From assembly GCA_001939145.1 (NCBI GenBank), contig LSRX01000288.1, positions 187,183-251,182 of the forward strand: a stretch of DNA of 64,000 bases. Direction: 5' to 3'. Position 1 is the first letter of the stretch; the number at the start of each line of letters is the position of its first letter. Below are positions 12,040 through 24,200 of this stretch, one piece after another. This DNA comes from Symbiodinium microadriaticum (Eukaryota > Sar > Dinophyceae > Suessiales > Symbiodiniaceae). The translations under genes and the position numbers were made by a program. The notes under the pieces are model-generated. The model was not told where the DNA came from and ran no database searches. It saw only the letters and a list, made by a program, of their open reading frames with translations.

Positions 12040-12570
12040 TATACACACATTCATGTATACATACACATACATACGTCTTGCACCGACACATGCGGACACA
12101 CACACACACACACACGTACATGCATATATATATATATATATATTTGTGTACAAACCGTGTGTACTAGTTGAAGGGTACACTACATGAGAAGCAGACCAGC
12201 ACCCACACACATGTAAATTTTTACACATGTATTTCCATGTGTATGTTTCTATGCCAGCACAGACGGAACCTGTAACGGCTCCCCTGACCGAGGCTGGGGC
12301 GAAGCAGAGGTGGGCTGGTGCCTGGCGCTGGCCCTGGCCTCAGCAGCTTCGGGCTGGCGGGTTGTGTAAACAACACAGTTGACCCGCTATGTCATGTTTT
12401 AAGGGTTTTTGCTAGTTGTTTAGTTGGCTGGCCAGTCAGTCAGTCAGTCAGTCAGTCTGCCGTCACACCGTTAGTTTGCGAGTTTCCTTGTCTGTTTAGT
12501 TGTTTGTTCGTGTGTTCGGTTTCGCTTGTTTGCTTTGTTTTTGGCATGAGTCCTCCCGAAGATCTGCAAG
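11275..12570. other. Stretch with weak coding signals and microsatellites
   Basis: Includes a CATA array at about 11962-12030, a CA array at about 12098-12115, a TA array at about 12124-12143 and a CAGT array at about 12433-12457. Minus-strand open frames at 11382-11630 and 11275-11428 look protein-like but conflict in frame. The strongest-looking long ORFs here are repeat translations. Confidence 0.6.
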
Positions 12571-12628
12571 GAGTCCGGAGGACTGTGAGTCATGCAAGCG
12601 CGAACTGCACAAAAAGCCCAAAGACAAG
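12571..12628 (+). CDS. Candidate exon with a CxxC motif
   Basis: A 58-nt exon bounded by AG before G and by AAG then GTGCAA. It reads SPEDCESCKRELHKKPKDK: acidic then lysine-rich with a C-x-x-C pair that could be half of a small zinc-binding site. It starts with one base completing a codon and ends in phase 0. No neighbouring exon was firmly linked. Confidence 0.33.
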
Positions 12629-13695
12629 GTGCAACAGACATCCAATGCAGCTTTGTGCGCCTCTCAGCAGCTGGTTTACTCGCGATGGTCGGCATCTCCT
12701 TCCCCTTTTTCTGCGGGGTGAAATCCAGATTTCTTCATAGTTTAGCATAATATCACAGATGCTGTAGTCTGGTATGGCCTAAGAAAGCAACCGGCGGATC
12801 CGGACAGCCTGCTCTTTGGAGGTGGTGCCTGCTGACCCACAGCACTGCGCTTAGAAGGGTAGCCGCACAGAGGTTGTCGCTTGAGGCCTTCAAAAAAACT
12901 CACCGTTTGGTCGTCTGCTCTCCCCATGAAGGAGAGCCCCAAAAGCTTACCGAGTGAGATTTGGTAGGACGGCTTTGGGACAAGGTGCTTCGCGTGCTGC
13001 GAATGCCGTGGAGGCGCCAGAGGCTGCGTGGCATGACATGCCGCCACGCCCGGTTCTCTCTCGTGTAGTCGCTGCCCCATGCACAGGGGAGCTCCGGTCC
13101 TCCTGCATGCAACCCCGTGCACAATCAAACTGGGTGGACAGCTGCCGACTCCACGCAAAGCCCTCAGCCAATGCCCAGCCACACTCAACCCTGCTTCAGG
13201 ATCCGCTGGCTCTGCGCATTGCGGTTCGCCCACGCGTGACTTGAGTGTTGAGACCTTTTGGGATATCGCCGTCGAGTTGGAAGGAAATGCCAGGAGTGCT
13301 GGGTGGTGTTTGCTTTGCTCAAGCTTCGCTTTCAGCTGAAATGAACGTAGAGACCGGCAAGGCAAGACTGGCAAGCTGGAGCTTGGAAACCCCCTGCTAG
13401 ATGTCCAGCTAGCTCACCTCGCCCTCCCCAAATACCCTTGACTCCAACAGTGCTCAAGCCAGGAGTTATACCAGAAGTGTAAGACTCCAACACTCCCCAT
13501 GAAGCCATGGCGGCTATGCGAGAGATCGGGAAGACCTTCCGGGTGCAGACCTGATGAACTTTGCAGATTGTGGTACCAAAATAATAATAATATATATATA
13601 TATATATATATGTATAAATAAATAGATAAATAAAAGATAAATACATAAATAAATAAATAGATATACATATATATATATATATATATATTAAACGA

Positions 13696-13731
<36 letters not shown>

Positions 13732-14229
13732 ATCATTAGGATGACTATAGTGAACTTTGAGTATGGTAAGTATGGGCTTCAGCAGAGAAGCAGCACATGC
13801 GATGCTCAGCACGGTTGCTTGGAAAGGCCATCCATGAGATGAAGCAGCATGGTATGGCTTCAAGAAGCAAGTGAGTTCAGACTGAAAGTAATCAAACAGC
13901 GCGAGAGTAATTCTGTCTCCTCTCATCAGCCCAAGCTTCTGCAAGATTCTGCAAGTATCTTCCTAAGTGTTAGTCCGCTTGACATTCTCTTGGACATGTT
14001 GATTGCGAGCCTGTCATCTTTGCCAGAAGCAGATTGCGATAGTCCGGTGCAGCATTGGGCTTCTTTAGGTTCCAATGATCCAAGAAACATTGCACCCATG
14101 ATGCCGCCGCGAACGCTGACGCGAGCGGTCTTTGGATGGCAGCTTTGAGGCATCGGTGCATGCTTCAGGTTAAGAGTCCATGAAGGGAGTTGATCTGATA
14201 CCTGTGCTTCCCGAGTGATGGGGAGCCAC
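12629..14229. other. Stretch without a confident gene
   Basis: Holds a TA/AAATA microsatellite at about 13588-13730. The 210-codon minus-strand ORF (12742-13374) was not accepted. A weak + strand stretch at about 13230-13340 (VETFWDIAVELEGNARSAG) may be an exon, but it has only one plausible splice border. Confidence 0.5.
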
Positions 14230-14433
14230 CCTACATCCTGCTCCGTTCAAGCAGAATGAGAAGCGCACGGCGAGTTGCAGTCTGGTCTGACCATGGAAAG
14301 GGCATGTCTCCGCGTGTGATGTCGCAGGGGCGGCCTTGGATTTCGCATCGCGGCTTTTCTCTTCCTCTGCATCTTCGCATGCTGTCTCGCGACGGCAGGG
14401 ATTCGGGATAACAGCAGGGTAAGGCAGAATGTT
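14230..14433 (-). CDS. Candidate exon of an unknown protein
   Basis: 204 nt (68 codons, phase 0 at both ends) on the minus strand, between AG and a GTGGCT donor. It encodes NILPYPAVIPNPCRRETACE, then an acidic/basic segment (DAEEEKSRDAKSK), then a Cys-containing end (NGAGCR). It could be an upstream exon of the minus-strand gene at 9.3-11.3 kb, since the phases agree, but 3 kb separates them. No family was recognised. Confidence 0.38.
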
Positions 14434-17400
14434 CTTGCTCAGGCTTCCTTCATTTGATCCATTTGTAATGTGGAAAACTGGACTCCCTGAACACGACATG
14501 CACTGCAAGCTTATGCGCATGCAATTCGCTTGACCGCTGCAGTCCTAATCACTTCGTCCGAGACCCCTGAGACCGTGTCGCAAAAATTTGCTCCTGCTGG
14601 TCTCCCTAGTGCCGGTGTCGGATTTTGCAGACACCTCCCTCCAACACTACTCTGCAGAAGTATATTATAGTACATTATAGTATATATTTTAGTATATATT
14701 ATAGCATATTATAGTATATTGTACTATGTTATATTGTATTATATTATATAAGGTGCCTCAAACTCTATAGGCGTTGCGACGGCTTTCTCCAGCTGAGGCT
14801 TCCTGCTGCTGACTTTTCAACTGGATCGAGCCGCTTGCCCGGCTCTGCTACACACAACCCGATCTCCTTATAGTGAAAACCTCTTCGAAGACCTCAGAAC
14901 TCCGGCTGTTCTTTGTCTGAAGCGCTCAAGTCCGAGTTGTCAACCTCTGAACATTATCGTGTATTGATGACAAAGGGCAGCTCCAGACCAAACCCGGGGA
15001 GCTGAATCAACCTCGCCTGCACCAAGTGATCCCCGCACGAGCATGGTAAGTCCAACTTATGGCTGTGCCACTCTTGCTTAGATTGAGGGGCCAAACAGGT
15101 ACCGTAAAGTAAGACGCTCCACGCCTCTCTTAAGCTCTTTGGTTCCGCCAGGCTTTTGTAACGGTTCCTCAGAGGTTGCTACAAGGATTACTCTCGGGGT
15201 TCGTTAAGGGTTACTTTGGTAAACATTACTTTTTACGATTGCTGCAGGGTTTTGGGGTTTCCAGGGTACTAGTGTAAATCCAGGGCTTATATGGCATATA
15301 CATATATATATATATATTCATGTATATGTATATATCATATATGAAAAAGTGTAAAGCACATCTGTCCGGGATGCTCAGGAAGAACTCCTCGGGCCCCCAG
15401 CGTGGCGACTGACTGCCACTTTGCCTGCACCGGCGTATGCACTCTGCGGATTTCACTTAGGGTGTTTTCTTTGGTGTCTGTGTGTGCTTCCTTTCATGTA
15501 GTTGTACATAGGAAGCAGGTCTCTATGTTAGCTACAGCCGCTTAGGGTGAACTTGTCTGAACGCAGTGACTCACACATGTGCATTCATGCGTGTGCAGCT
15601 CTCTGTCTGTCTGTCTGCCTGCCTGCCTGGCTGTCTGTCTGTCTGTCTGTCGTCTGCCCATCTTTCTATGTCTCTCTGTCTGCGTCTGTCTATGTCTCCG
15701 TCTCCGGCATGGATGGATGGATGGATGGATGGATGGATGAGTGTCTGTATGCGCACATTCCTGCAATAAACGACACATGAGCATGTGTAGCCCAGGGGCA
15801 GGCAAGCAGGCACATGTTGGCAGTCGCTCGTTCGGAAGCGACGGACAAATGTCAAAGCGAGAAGGTTCGACAGTGCTTGAACTGGAGTTCGAGCGTCTCT
15901 ACAAACAAGTTTGAAAATCACTTGGCAACGCTGTTTTGAACTTCTTACGGCCTCATTGGCAATAAAGCCAGTGGACCCTTAATGCGTTTACTATGCTTCG
16001 ATGCTCATGCAAAATCGCCTGCTTGCTATCCTGCCAACATGCAGAGGCTTGAGGCCCTAAGCCTCTTGCCTTGAGCGAGTGTACCTGTGGAAACCATGTT
16101 ATTTAAGAGGTCCGGCAGGTGTTTCGGAGGCTGCGCTCCTTTTCATCGAGACCCGGAGAGCCTCGCATCCTTGCATGAAAGACCAGTTCACGTCTTCAGG
16201 CCTCAGGCCCGAAGGCCCTAACTCCCAGCCAAACTGCGGAAACCCTACCATGCTCACCTAGATCATCAGCACTCAGCCCTGTGATGATCAACATATCATA
16301 TGTTATCAGTTGTTTCTGTAGTCTTCTTCTTACTCGTAGCCGGCTCGCAGGTGAAACTTGGCCGAATCCGGGCGCCACCGAAGAAAACTCGGTGCATGGG
16401 CAGCAAGATGTCAAGCTGGCTCCGCAAACCCGGCACTTCCTAAACTCCTAAACAGCTGTACGCATGTAAAGAGCCCGGTCAGAAGAGAGACAAGCATCAA
16501 ACACAGTACTCAAAATACCACCAATTAGCTCCCCAAATCCATCATGTGGGCATATTGCGACACATTACCTACGTTTGATTAAGGCTGGAGCTTTTGGGGT
16601 TGTTCCGAGAGCGATCATTTAGGAATGGCCTGCCAGGAAATCTGGGCCAGGGTTTGGGATATGGTTATTAGGGTTATATGGTCTTCGATAGAGTACGTAA
16701 TTACAGAAGATGCCTAAGGACCAACCAGTATATATGACTGGCTATATATATACACATATATAACCAGTATAGAGAGAGAGAGAGAGAGAGAAAAAAAAAA
16801 GTCGGGTAGAATAGCGACAATCTCCACATATCCCTCCCTATAATCCACATATCAACTACTATCATGTGCCCCAAACCTTGTATTGACCTTGGTATTTCGT
16901 GTCCTCGGTTGCATGACTCTCCTGTATTTCCTAAGAACCACTTACGCTTCTTCAACGATGAGAACCTACTTAACGATAAGAACCTACTTCTTCGTAGGAC
17001 CACTATAATTTAATTCCGCAAACAGTTGCTAGAAACAGGTTCCGAAAGTTGGCCTCAAAGCACAGGATTCCCCAGCAGTTGGTCCTCACTTCGAAGGACC
17101 GGAATGTTTCATCGAGGGCTCACCAGTAACAAGGATGATGTTAGTGTGCCTAGTAGAGTCTCTGGCTCGCATGCTAGAGAAGTCTGTGGGAAGTGGGCTT
17201 TCCGATTCATTCAAGCTTTGGCTAACCACATCAGGGCTTCGACCACATTCGGTAACTCGGAAACTAGAGACAATGAGTTGAGACGATGGGAAGTTCGAGA
17301 TTTGTGTGCTCGTGTGTTGCGACCCGGCTGTGGTCAGACCGATGCATCCTGCAGGGATGATGTCTAGGAGAAGCTGCTATCGCAGCATCTGGACTGCTGA

Positions 17401-17542
17401 AGCAAGCAGTGAGAACCAAGCGTTACAGCGACCTTACAAACTCCACGTCTACGGGGCGTTGGCTTGCAAGTGTTGCTGCAGCTGACAGTTGAGCCTCTAC
17501 TTGAAGCGTGGCACAGAGAAGAGCCGCAGTGTTGCGCTAGCC
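14434..17542. other. Non-coding stretch with several repeats
   Basis: TATAG-rich tract at 14655-14750; TA array near 15295-15345; CTGT array at 15601-15650 and GGAT array at 15710-15738; a GA run followed by A at 16771-16800. No exon could be supported. The + strand ORF at 17026-17367 has no splice or domain evidence. Confidence 0.55.
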
Positions 17543-17626
17543 ATGAGGCTGACAGCATGTGCAAAGAGCATTGCGCTTGTCTTTGCCCTTTGGCTGTTGA
17601 TGGCGCGTGCCAGCGTGGGAGCGTGA
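17543..17626 (+). CDS. Candidate signal-peptide or signal-anchor first exon
   Basis: ATG at 17543 follows CTAGCC and encodes a classic n-h-c pattern: MRLTACAK, then SIALVFALWLLMA, then RASVGA, stopping at TGA 17624-17626. A GT donor (GTGGGA) just before the stop would make this a first exon, plausibly the membrane anchor of the glycosyltransferase 1.2 kb downstream. The same frame stays open beyond the TGA to 17848 with protein-like content (KFCRKPFISGPAVAVAMVTG). Alternatives are therefore a nonsense mutation, a selenocysteine codon or chance. Confidence 0.3.
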   Translation: MRLTACAKSIALVFALWLLMARASVGA

Positions 17627-18763
17627 ACTGGCACGAGATATCATCTGGCCGACAAGTTCGGAGATTTCGGAGGCGAAGAGGTCAGTCTCAAGTTCTGTCG
17701 AAAGCCGTTCATCTCTGGGCCGGCAGTTGCTGTTGCGATGGTCACCGGCACAAAGGCTCGGGCCTTTGCCAGGACGGAAGCATCGCTTCTTTGCCCAGCC
17801 CTGTGCAGCGAAACGTGCGGCACACGCCCCGTGGGCAAAATGGTTTGATCTTTGGGCCAGTTGTGGGGTTATCGTGAGGCCTGCTTCCGTTCCGACTCAT
17901 CAGCTGGAGTTTCCCCAAAACACTTGGGATGTGCGAGCTTCTTGAGCGGCTTTCAGTTGACAGCCCTCCGATTTCAGGTTGGCTCTGAACCCCTGGTTCA
18001 GTGTCCGCTGGTTGGGTGACATCGACTGCGAGCGATGCCGGGCCTTCATGTGAGCGGGTTGGCGCTTTCCCGTTTAGGGCTCTAAGGTCAAATGATAGCG
18101 GCATTACCAGTGCGAATTAGAGGGCTTTGGAGTGCATCGTGCTATAACTACACCGGGATGAGAAGGGGCTACTAGGACTGACTCCTATAGTAGGCATGTT
18201 TGGCTTTCGCTATCCAGGCAGCTCAGAGAGCTCCCGGTTGAAAAGAAGGTTCTTATGATGCTTGTGATTACACGAGTAAAAGCAGGGACTTCTGGCGGCG
18301 ACATCAGGGCATTGCTTCTTCGAGGAAAAGGATTCCGACTGAAAGCCTTCAACATGCAGGGAGGCCTCATAAGCTTCGCCTAGGAGGAAGCCTACCAAAC
18401 CACGATGTGGACTTACACGCCTACGCCTCCCTGTCGACGTGGGGCTCAAAGCGCCCGGATAAGATCTAGCTGAGCCGACGAGCTGAAAAGCCCCACCGTG
18501 AAGAGGACGACTGAACGTCCGAGCCTCCTCGACGCGCCGCTCTGAAGCCAAGGATACCTGGTGGAGCATTATAACCACACCGATCTGCCACACTACTTCG
18601 CAAATGAGAAGAGGCCATTTTTCCACCTCCTCGGGTGTTCAAAGGTCAATCGCTCAAGAGTCTGCTGCTACAGCTCAGATCCCAGATCCTCAGACATCAT
18701 TTGCAGGGCTGCTTCCTTATCAGATCATGGTGCCTTGCGGGTTCTGAATGCAAAGACTGTCAG
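17627..18763. other. Probable intronic region of the glycosyltransferase gene
   Basis: All three + frames at 17640-17945 look mildly coding, so none was chosen. Nothing else is supportable. Confidence 0.4.
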
Positions 18764-18839
18764 GGGCAGCTACCGCAGCGACGTCTGCCGTGCGGCAGTG
18801 CTGGCGCGTGAGGGCGGTTTCTACACGGACCTAGACGTG
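18764..18839 (+). CDS. Glycosyltransferase exon with DXD motif (GT32-like)
   Basis: Begins after CAG with G and encodes GSYRSDVCRAAVLAREGGFY, then TDLDV. This is the hallmark of glycosyltransferases of the DXD sugar-binding type (GT32/Gly_transf_sug): (K/R)SD.(L/C)R, then GG(F/I)Y.D.D, where the Asp residues of DLD bind nucleotide-sugar and metal. Such enzymes act in the secretory pathway. It ends at GC (18840) or, three bases earlier, at GT. Upstream and downstream exons are mostly unlocated; the anchor candidate at 17543 and the terminal-exon candidate at 20138 are on the same strand and may belong here. Confidence 0.6.
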
Positions 18840-20137
18840 GCAACTGGGCGGCATTATGAAGGCCAAGTTGGGTTTCTAAAAGAGAAGGTCCAGTGATCTT
18901 GTTTTAGGTATGGTATGGCGTCAGTTTCTGGTCGTTATTTGGCCTCCCATCCAGCTGCTCTTATGATGCCGGCATCCGACAGATTCAGATTTCCGCGTTT
19001 CGATGCCGCCAACCCCGGCCTGGCTGACGGGAATCCTGGGAATCCATTTGGTTCGTAGCTGCACGGAGTTGTCAGGTTTTGTAGTTGTCCAGTTCTTCCT
19101 GATTGTAGTGATTGTGCACAACTTGATTCACTTGATGCCACAAGCCTCAGCCCGTTTGTCGTTTCGTTCAGGGTCGATGCGTCCTGTTTGCAACGTGCAT
19201 ATCCGCCTCTGCACTGTATCACGACCTTTATGGCAAAGTAGGCCAATGCATCGCGGCATCCACTTAACATCGGCAGCTGGCTTCATGTGTCTGCCGAGAA
19301 ACAACATGGAGCGCACATGCCCAAAGAGCAGCCTGAAGCCGAATATCTGAACAATTAACTCTAGACTCGCTTGCTGTGCACCCGTCACAGAGAACTCATT
19401 GTACACTGCATTGCGGGCATGTCCTTGCTAAGTAGGAGGGGAAAAGGAACACTGAACTCCTCATACTAGACTAGTTACTAGACCCAGAAAACCAAACCTA
19501 GTTGACCTTTACATTCATAATGTAATGTAGTACTACATAGTGTATTCTGCGACAATATAATATAGTATAGTATAGTGCAGTATCGTATAGTAGAGTGTAG
19601 TACAGTAGAATATAATATAAATAGTTTGGTTCAATGCAAGATAACGTAAGATAATAAGTACGTTTTCCATTAAAATATACTACAATACAATATACTAAAC
19701 TGTAAGATAGTACAGCACACTATAGTATAATGTAGCATAATATAGTTTAATATATAGTACAATGTACTATAGTATGATTTAGCAGCATATCGTACAGTAT
19801 AGCACAGCATAGTAGAGTAGAGTAGAGTATTGCATAATGTAGTATAATAGAACAGAGAACACAACATGGCACAATATAAGATCACGTAATTTGATTAATA
19901 TCACATACTATGATATAATGCAACACTATAATATATGATACTATGTGCATATAGCTTATAACCGATAGCATGATGTAAGATATAATCAAGATATAGCATA
20001 ACATAACATAGCATTATATAGTATATCATAACATAATATTATGCACCATCATATACTATAGTATACATTATCATAATTTACGTAATAAGATAACATAGAT
20101 ATATAGTATAATATACCATCCTCGCCCTTCTCCAAAG
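18840..20137. other. Probable intronic region
   Basis: No exon was confirmed. A weak stretch at about 18970-19055 (+) reads DRFRFPRFDAANPGLADGNP without clear borders. From about 19500 the sequence becomes a TATAG-rich tract. Confidence 0.45.
19500..20115. repeat. AT-rich degenerate TATAGTATA tract
   Basis: About 600 bases built from TATAG, ATATAAC and AGTAT words without a fixed period. Similar tracts recur across the window. Composition is strikingly different from the roughly 50% GC flanks. Confidence 0.85.
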
Positions 20138-20214
20138 TGGCGCCGGGCCCTCTCGGCGAGGAGATGAAGTGGACCTTTGAGGACCTGGCCGGCGAGGTCG
20201 GCACGGCAGTGTAG
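20138..20214 (+). CDS. Candidate terminal exon
   Basis: After a pyrimidine-rich stretch and AAAG, the frame reads APGPLGEEMKWTFEDLAGEV, then GTAV and TAG (20212-20214). Third positions are nearly all G/C, in sharp contrast to the AT-rich tract that ends just upstream. It could close the glycosyltransferase gene, but the link is only positional. Too short for ORF scans. Confidence 0.42.
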
Positions 20215-20219
20215 AGCTG

Positions 20220-20580
20220 GGAGGGTCTTTTAGTTTTTCTTTTAGGGTTTTAAGCTGTGTTTTTTTGAAGGTTTTAAGGGCTTTTTTGTTTTAAAGTTGT
20301 TTAGGGTTAACGGTGTTTAGGGTTTTTAGGACTTTAGGGCTTTTAGGGTTTTAGGTTGGGGTAGGCTTTTGTAAAGTTAGCTCTAGGGTTTTAGAGCTTC
20401 GAGTGCCTATGAGCGAGGGGTGTTAAGGGTTAGGATGTAGTGTAAAGCTGCTGGCACACAATCCAGGCCCATGCTGAAAAGTGTAAAGCAACTGACTGTA
20501 ACGGTCCGAGGCGGGGTAGTTTATGCGAGTATACAAGGGTGCCCTAAGGGTTTGGGGTTTAGGGTTCAGGGTTGGATTCG
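20220..20580. repeat. Degenerate telomere-like TTTAGGG cluster
   Basis: Repeated TTTTAGGGTTTTA, GTTTAGGGTT and GGGTTTGGGGTTTAGGG words at irregular spacing. TTTAGGG is the known telomere word in plants and in several dinoflagellates; here it is interstitial and decayed. Confidence 0.75.
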
Positions 20581-22691
20581 CCTAATGACGGTACACGGTC
20601 GACAGGGCGGCTGGTCCGTCGCTCCTAGCCTTGAACCTGAGTTCCGCGCACAGTGCCCAAAGTCCTTCTGATGTCCTGAGGCCACCACCTTCCTAGCAAG
20701 CTTCTCCGAGGCACGGTGACATATCCTAGGACATGTCGGTCCTTGCCAGGGTGTTCAGGTTCTGCTCTAACATCGATTCCCTGATGCTGCATGTGAGCAG
20801 AAAAAGAAGCTGAAAAGCCAGGTCTTTCCGGAGCGCACCTGGTACGCACTATAAGTCACCAGCCAAAGCAGACAGCCTGTAGGACGCGAGCATAGACATC
20901 CAGCTCCACTGCTTCAAATCACAAGCTCCACCCGAGAGGACGGCAGCGTACTGAACGCGATGATGGGCACGGTGGCCAACAGCTCCTTCATGCAGGATCA
21001 AGCTGGCTAAACATGGGCCACACAGCCTTGCTTTGGAAACAAAGCCAACGAAGGTTGCAAGCCGCCTGAAGTGAAGTCTCACGATCACCCTACTAGAAGA
21101 CAGTGCTCCGGCAAGTTGCTTTGCAGGAGATGTTGCAGCAACTTGTGGCTTGGTACAGGCCTGTGTAGGGTGAAGTTGCACCGTGGCCGCTTCTGCCCTG
21201 TTCACAGCGTGCACCACACACGAGCTGCCAACTGCTTTTCTGGTTGCGGGTCGAGCCACTTACATTGCTCGGAGTTGTACTTAACAAGATCTTCCGGCAG
21301 GCATGCCGGCACACTTATGTGCTTCCAATTCCCCTGGCTGCCGCGAAGCTTAAGCTGTGAACCACCTGCCAGACAGAGGAACACTAAGACGAAAGATGAC
21401 ATCTCTGTCTGTGCTTTGGCCATCTAGTGGGAAGGGCGAGAGGGTGCTGAGGTCTGAACCCCCAATCACTCTTCCGACCAGCCGTAGCGAGGGATCGCTG
21501 TGTCGTCGCAGTTCATGGAAAGATGCCGGAATGTCAAAGGACTGAACAAAAGCTGCGAGAATCAAAGCAAACTCCGCACTTGGTTTTGCTGCAGGGGCGA
21601 GCCTGTGGCAGAACGCTTTGGGACGACCTCCGAGTGCGCCCACACGGGACACGTCTTACTTTCGAGCACAAGGTTTTTGTGAAGACCTGTAACCGGTGGC
21701 TTGCAGTATGCATGCTTTCTTTCCTCCTACAGTTCGGTGTTTGTCTGAGTTTCAGGGCGGGCAGTTTGTCGGGCCGAGGAAATGAGCTCTGCAGACTGCA
21801 GCACTCTCGCCTAAGGTGGATGGGGCCTGTCGCTGCACTTGCTGCCTTGAAGGCTGCGGGGGCTGTGCAGGAGGAGGGACAGACTCGATGCGGGATGATC
21901 AGGGCACGATCCGAGGGCGGTAAAGTCAGCAGGGCTACTTCTCTAGCTTTTGAAGCGAAAGGCCAGCATGTCCCGAAGCTCCCGTGCATGTTCTCTTACA
22001 CACCGAAATTCTACGCAACTGCTTGAGGCTTGCGGGGCAAGCATTTCCCACAAAAAGCTTCGAACTCCTGCAGTTACTTGTAGCAGTCGCGCAGAGAAGC
22101 TTCAATTTCAGGAGGCTGAAGTACCAAGCCACCCGCAGGCTTCAGAAAATGGGGATAGGGTCATCATTGAGTCATTGTCATAGTGAGGAGGACCTTATTA
22201 TTCAGGGTTTATCTTTCGGCTTGTGGAATGCTTTTGACTCAGCAGCGCCAGGCGGTGACTGCTCGTGACTGCCCGGGGAAGGACTGAAGCTTTCATTGTC
22301 CGTCTGATGTGTCTCAAGCCTGTAGCATGTAGATGGTGGCTATGACGCTGCCTGTGGATACTGCAGAAGAATGACTTCGACTTCGTCCTCGCAAGTGCCA
22401 CTTGGGCTGAATCTACCCTGTTAGGAGCTTCAGGATGTGGAAGGGGCAGAAATTCCTTGCGGTCAGCAGCTCAGAGAGGAGAGCTTCAGGTGAAGAGGAG
22501 TGTCTCACATGATTTCTCTCCAGCACTACCCTTTTCCTCTCCCACGTGTCCCGAGGTCCACATGTTGTCCGCATGTTCCAGGCAACGGGCAGAGAACAAC
22601 TGCGAGAATCTTTGGAGGGGCATGCAAGTGCAGAAGGGTGACGGTTGCTGCCTGCTTTCCTCCACATCTCATTGCCATTGCCGTACTTCAG
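20581..22691. other. Stretch without a confident gene
   Basis: Several overlapping open frames on both strands (for example + 21523-22026 and - 21350-21652) look partly protein-like. None has a convincing pair of splice borders or a recognisable motif. Confidence 0.4.
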
Positions 22692-22832
22692 CTATCGGGT
22701 TTCTGCGGTGGCAGAACCCGTATATTTCCAATACAAGAGCGAGGGACGAAAGCGTCTAATCCGGCTTAAAAGAGCTTGGATTCCTGTTTTGCAGGAACGG
22801 GCCCTGCCGCGCTTTGGCCAGCAGCTTGCAGG
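22692..22832 (+). CDS. Candidate exon rich in basic residues
   Basis: Starts after TTCAG and encodes YRVSAVAEPVYFQYKSEGRK, then RLIRLKRAWIPVLQE; a GTGAAG donor follows (a TGA stop is the alternative). The segment is basic and could be part of a ribosomal or RNA-binding protein, but no family was recognised. Confidence 0.33.
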
Positions 22833-23293
22833 GTGAAGGGCACTGATGCATGTCATCTGTGCAGGCTGCAAGGTCTAAGCTGTCCAGTGTGACGACAAGA
22901 TGAAGCGTTCAGGGTGGGAGATCGTGGACATGTGCAAGTTAGAGCAGCTGCGCAGACACTAGGACGTCAGTCATCGTCGGTCTACACGTATTCGATAGCT
23001 TCAGTCGTTGCCACGCCTCTTGTGAATTAATGCTCATGTTCCATGATCAAGTCTGTGAACAGGAGTCAGAGCAGGACTGGGCATAGCCGCTAGGATGACT
23101 TTGTTCCTCAATTCTTTGTCGAGGTGCTGGTTGCCTGAAGACCCGGAGTTCTGGCTGCAGCCTGTGGTTCATGATGCCAGCACCCAGCAACGGCGGCACC
23201 CATGTGCATCTTACGAGTAATCAGTTCACACAGGAAGGGGTATCCGCATCACGAAGGATCCAAGGTTAACGGCAGTGGTTGTGACATTGCAAG
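22833..23293. other. Putative intron or spacer
   Basis: No coding signal seen between the two exon candidates. Confidence 0.4.
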
Positions 23294-23435
23294 GACTGCC
23301 CTCCTCTGCGCTACAACAACTATTTTGACGGCGTGCGATATGGCATCTACGTCCCGCCACTTGCTCCAAGCACAGCGGCGGCTTGCCGGATCCTCACAGC
23401 ATGCACCTTTAACTTTAACCCTCTGCCATCAAGAG
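23294..23435 (+). CDS. Candidate exon of an unknown protein
   Basis: Bounded by AAG then G, and by AGAG then GTCTGC. The 142-nt exon (phase 0 start, phase 1 end) reads DCPPLRYNNYFDGVRYGIYV, then PPLAPSTAAACR and FNFNPLPSR. It has no ATG or stop, so length-based ORF scans miss it. Aromatic-rich and proline-bordered; family not recognised. Confidence 0.45.
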
Positions 23436-24158
23436 GTCTGCAGGGCTCGATTTGAAATCTTGTAGACTCCGAGACGAGCAACAAGCCCGGAAGAAGTGAC
23501 AGCCAACAACAAACACCATGCTACGCGCCCACTGCACCTCAACGTAGCTTTGTTACAACATGGAGCGCAGCCCTGGAATTCTTCGACGTTTTCATGATAT
23601 GTTTGAAGACACGCTCGAAATCGAACTTCAAACCCGCAATTAGCAGAAGCTCTATCTGTCTGTTCTCTCAGATATGGGCCTCTTGTCGCCTGGCCCCGCT
23701 TTGCGAACTGCACGGACTGGGGACGCTCGCCTGGAGAATGTGATGGGAGCAACAGGGGGCGTGGGCGAGTTCCCTTGAGTTTAGGCTGCGGGGCAGTTCC
23801 TCTTGCTGCCCCTGCTAACCACCTCCAATGCCACTGCACGAATCGAGAAGTGTACAAAACGCTGCCACTGCTTCTGCTACTGCTCACATGTGGTGCGGCT
23901 GCTTCTAGCACTACCACCACTGACCGCTCCTTGCTGCTGCGTCCACTGCTCCTGCTAATTAATTACGACTACCCTTGCCTATCTGGCTTGCCATTACCGA
24001 TTGCTGCAACATGAGCTGTCTAAGCGGGTGTGCGAGTGGGTCGAGGGTCTGACAACATCCTAGGTGGTGTAGCTGTCTTGCGAACCTTCGACGGGTCCTT
24101 CGATACGAGGTTCTTTTCGCCTGCATGCCTGCCCGCAAGCGAAAACCACCTCTCTCGC

Positions 24159-24200
<42 letters not shown>

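Noticed and set aside
12742..13374. 210-codon minus-strand ORF
   Set aside because: No motifs, no hydrophobic or domain pattern, and both strands appear equally open; likely a chance frame in GC-rich sequence.
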